This document shows positions 63,989 through 64,000 of a stretch of DNA of 64,000 nucleotides, piece after piece. The stretch is from Corynebacterium kroppenstedtii (GTDB taxonomy: Bacteria; Actinomycetota; Actinomycetes; Mycobacteriales; Mycobacteriaceae), in NCBI RefSeq assembly GCF_003243515.1, contig NZ_QFRA01000006.1, forward strand, positions 1 through 64,000, written 5' to 3'. Within the stretch, counting starts at the first letter, position 1. The number at the start of each line of letters is the position of its first letter. Made by a program: the position numbers and the translations under genes. The notes beneath the pieces were generated by a model. The model ran no database searches, was not told the DNA's origin, and saw nothing but the letters and a program-made list of their open reading frames with translations.

Positions 63989-64000
63989 GCTTATAGGAAC

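Noticed and set aside
1..64000. CRISPR arrays and insertion sequences
   Set aside because: No regularly spaced direct repeats and no transposase-like protein were seen in any frame read.

Overview
The window is a piece of an actinobacterial chromosome, most likely Corynebacterium, carrying one complete-length but damaged siphovirus prophage of about 46.7 kb. The assignment rests on a WhiB-type regulator inside the phage, host genes typical of that group (DUF4232 lipoprotein, YkoE-type ECF thiamine transporter under a TPP riboswitch, acyl-CoA dehydrogenase, choline/carnitine acyltransferase) and moderate GC. The species cannot be named from sequence alone.

Layout. 1-2.0 kb: host flank with an MFS exporter. 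2.04-3.49 kb: relic of an older integrative element, with a broken tyrosine integrase between two degenerate copies of the 3' end of an acyl-CoA dehydrogenase gene. 3.5-50.3 kb: the prophage, bounded by attL (3487-3555) and attR (50198-50265) and integrated in the 3' end of the intact acyl-CoA dehydrogenase gene at 50197-51366. 50.2-64 kb: host genes, namely the dehydrogenase, a lipoprotein, a kinase plus ykoEDC-like ECF transporter operon with TPP riboswitch, a frameshifted patatin, a TetR/MFS efflux pair, a frameshifted choline/carnitine acyltransferase, a YdhK-like lipoprotein and a decayed luciferase-like monooxygenase.

Prophage order. The late genes run rightward: terminase, portal, MuF, scaffold, capsid, connectors and tail tube. 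They are followed by an unusual tail module (two helix-rich proteins, an antisense SDR gene, and a second tail-tube-like domain in frame with about 1,190 residues of membrane protein across an amber codon). Then come tail chaperones with a Mu-type -2 frameshift signal, a tape measure with a frameshift, a fused Dit/Gp37-like protein, an endolysin with an in-frame amber codon, holin-like genes and an HNH protein. A cargo zone (29.7-37.8 kb) holds three secreted SGNH hydrolases, a YjdF-like gene, a DoxX-like protein and a frameshifted restriction-modification gene. The leftward early operon (38-47.6 kb) encodes WhiB-like, RusA-like, SSB, replication, recombination, excisionase, antirepressor and Cro-like proteins. 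The switch region has a divergent repressor (47690) with an ImmA-type protease gene, then a TM2 gene and the integrase next to attR.

Many genes in both phage and host are interrupted by single-base indels or by TAG codons. The prophage is probably defective, unless some lesions are recoding events or sequence errors. The most interesting parts are the giant membrane-protein tail module, the repeated in-frame amber codons, the hairpins placed before early-gene starts, and the SGNH hydrolase cassette.
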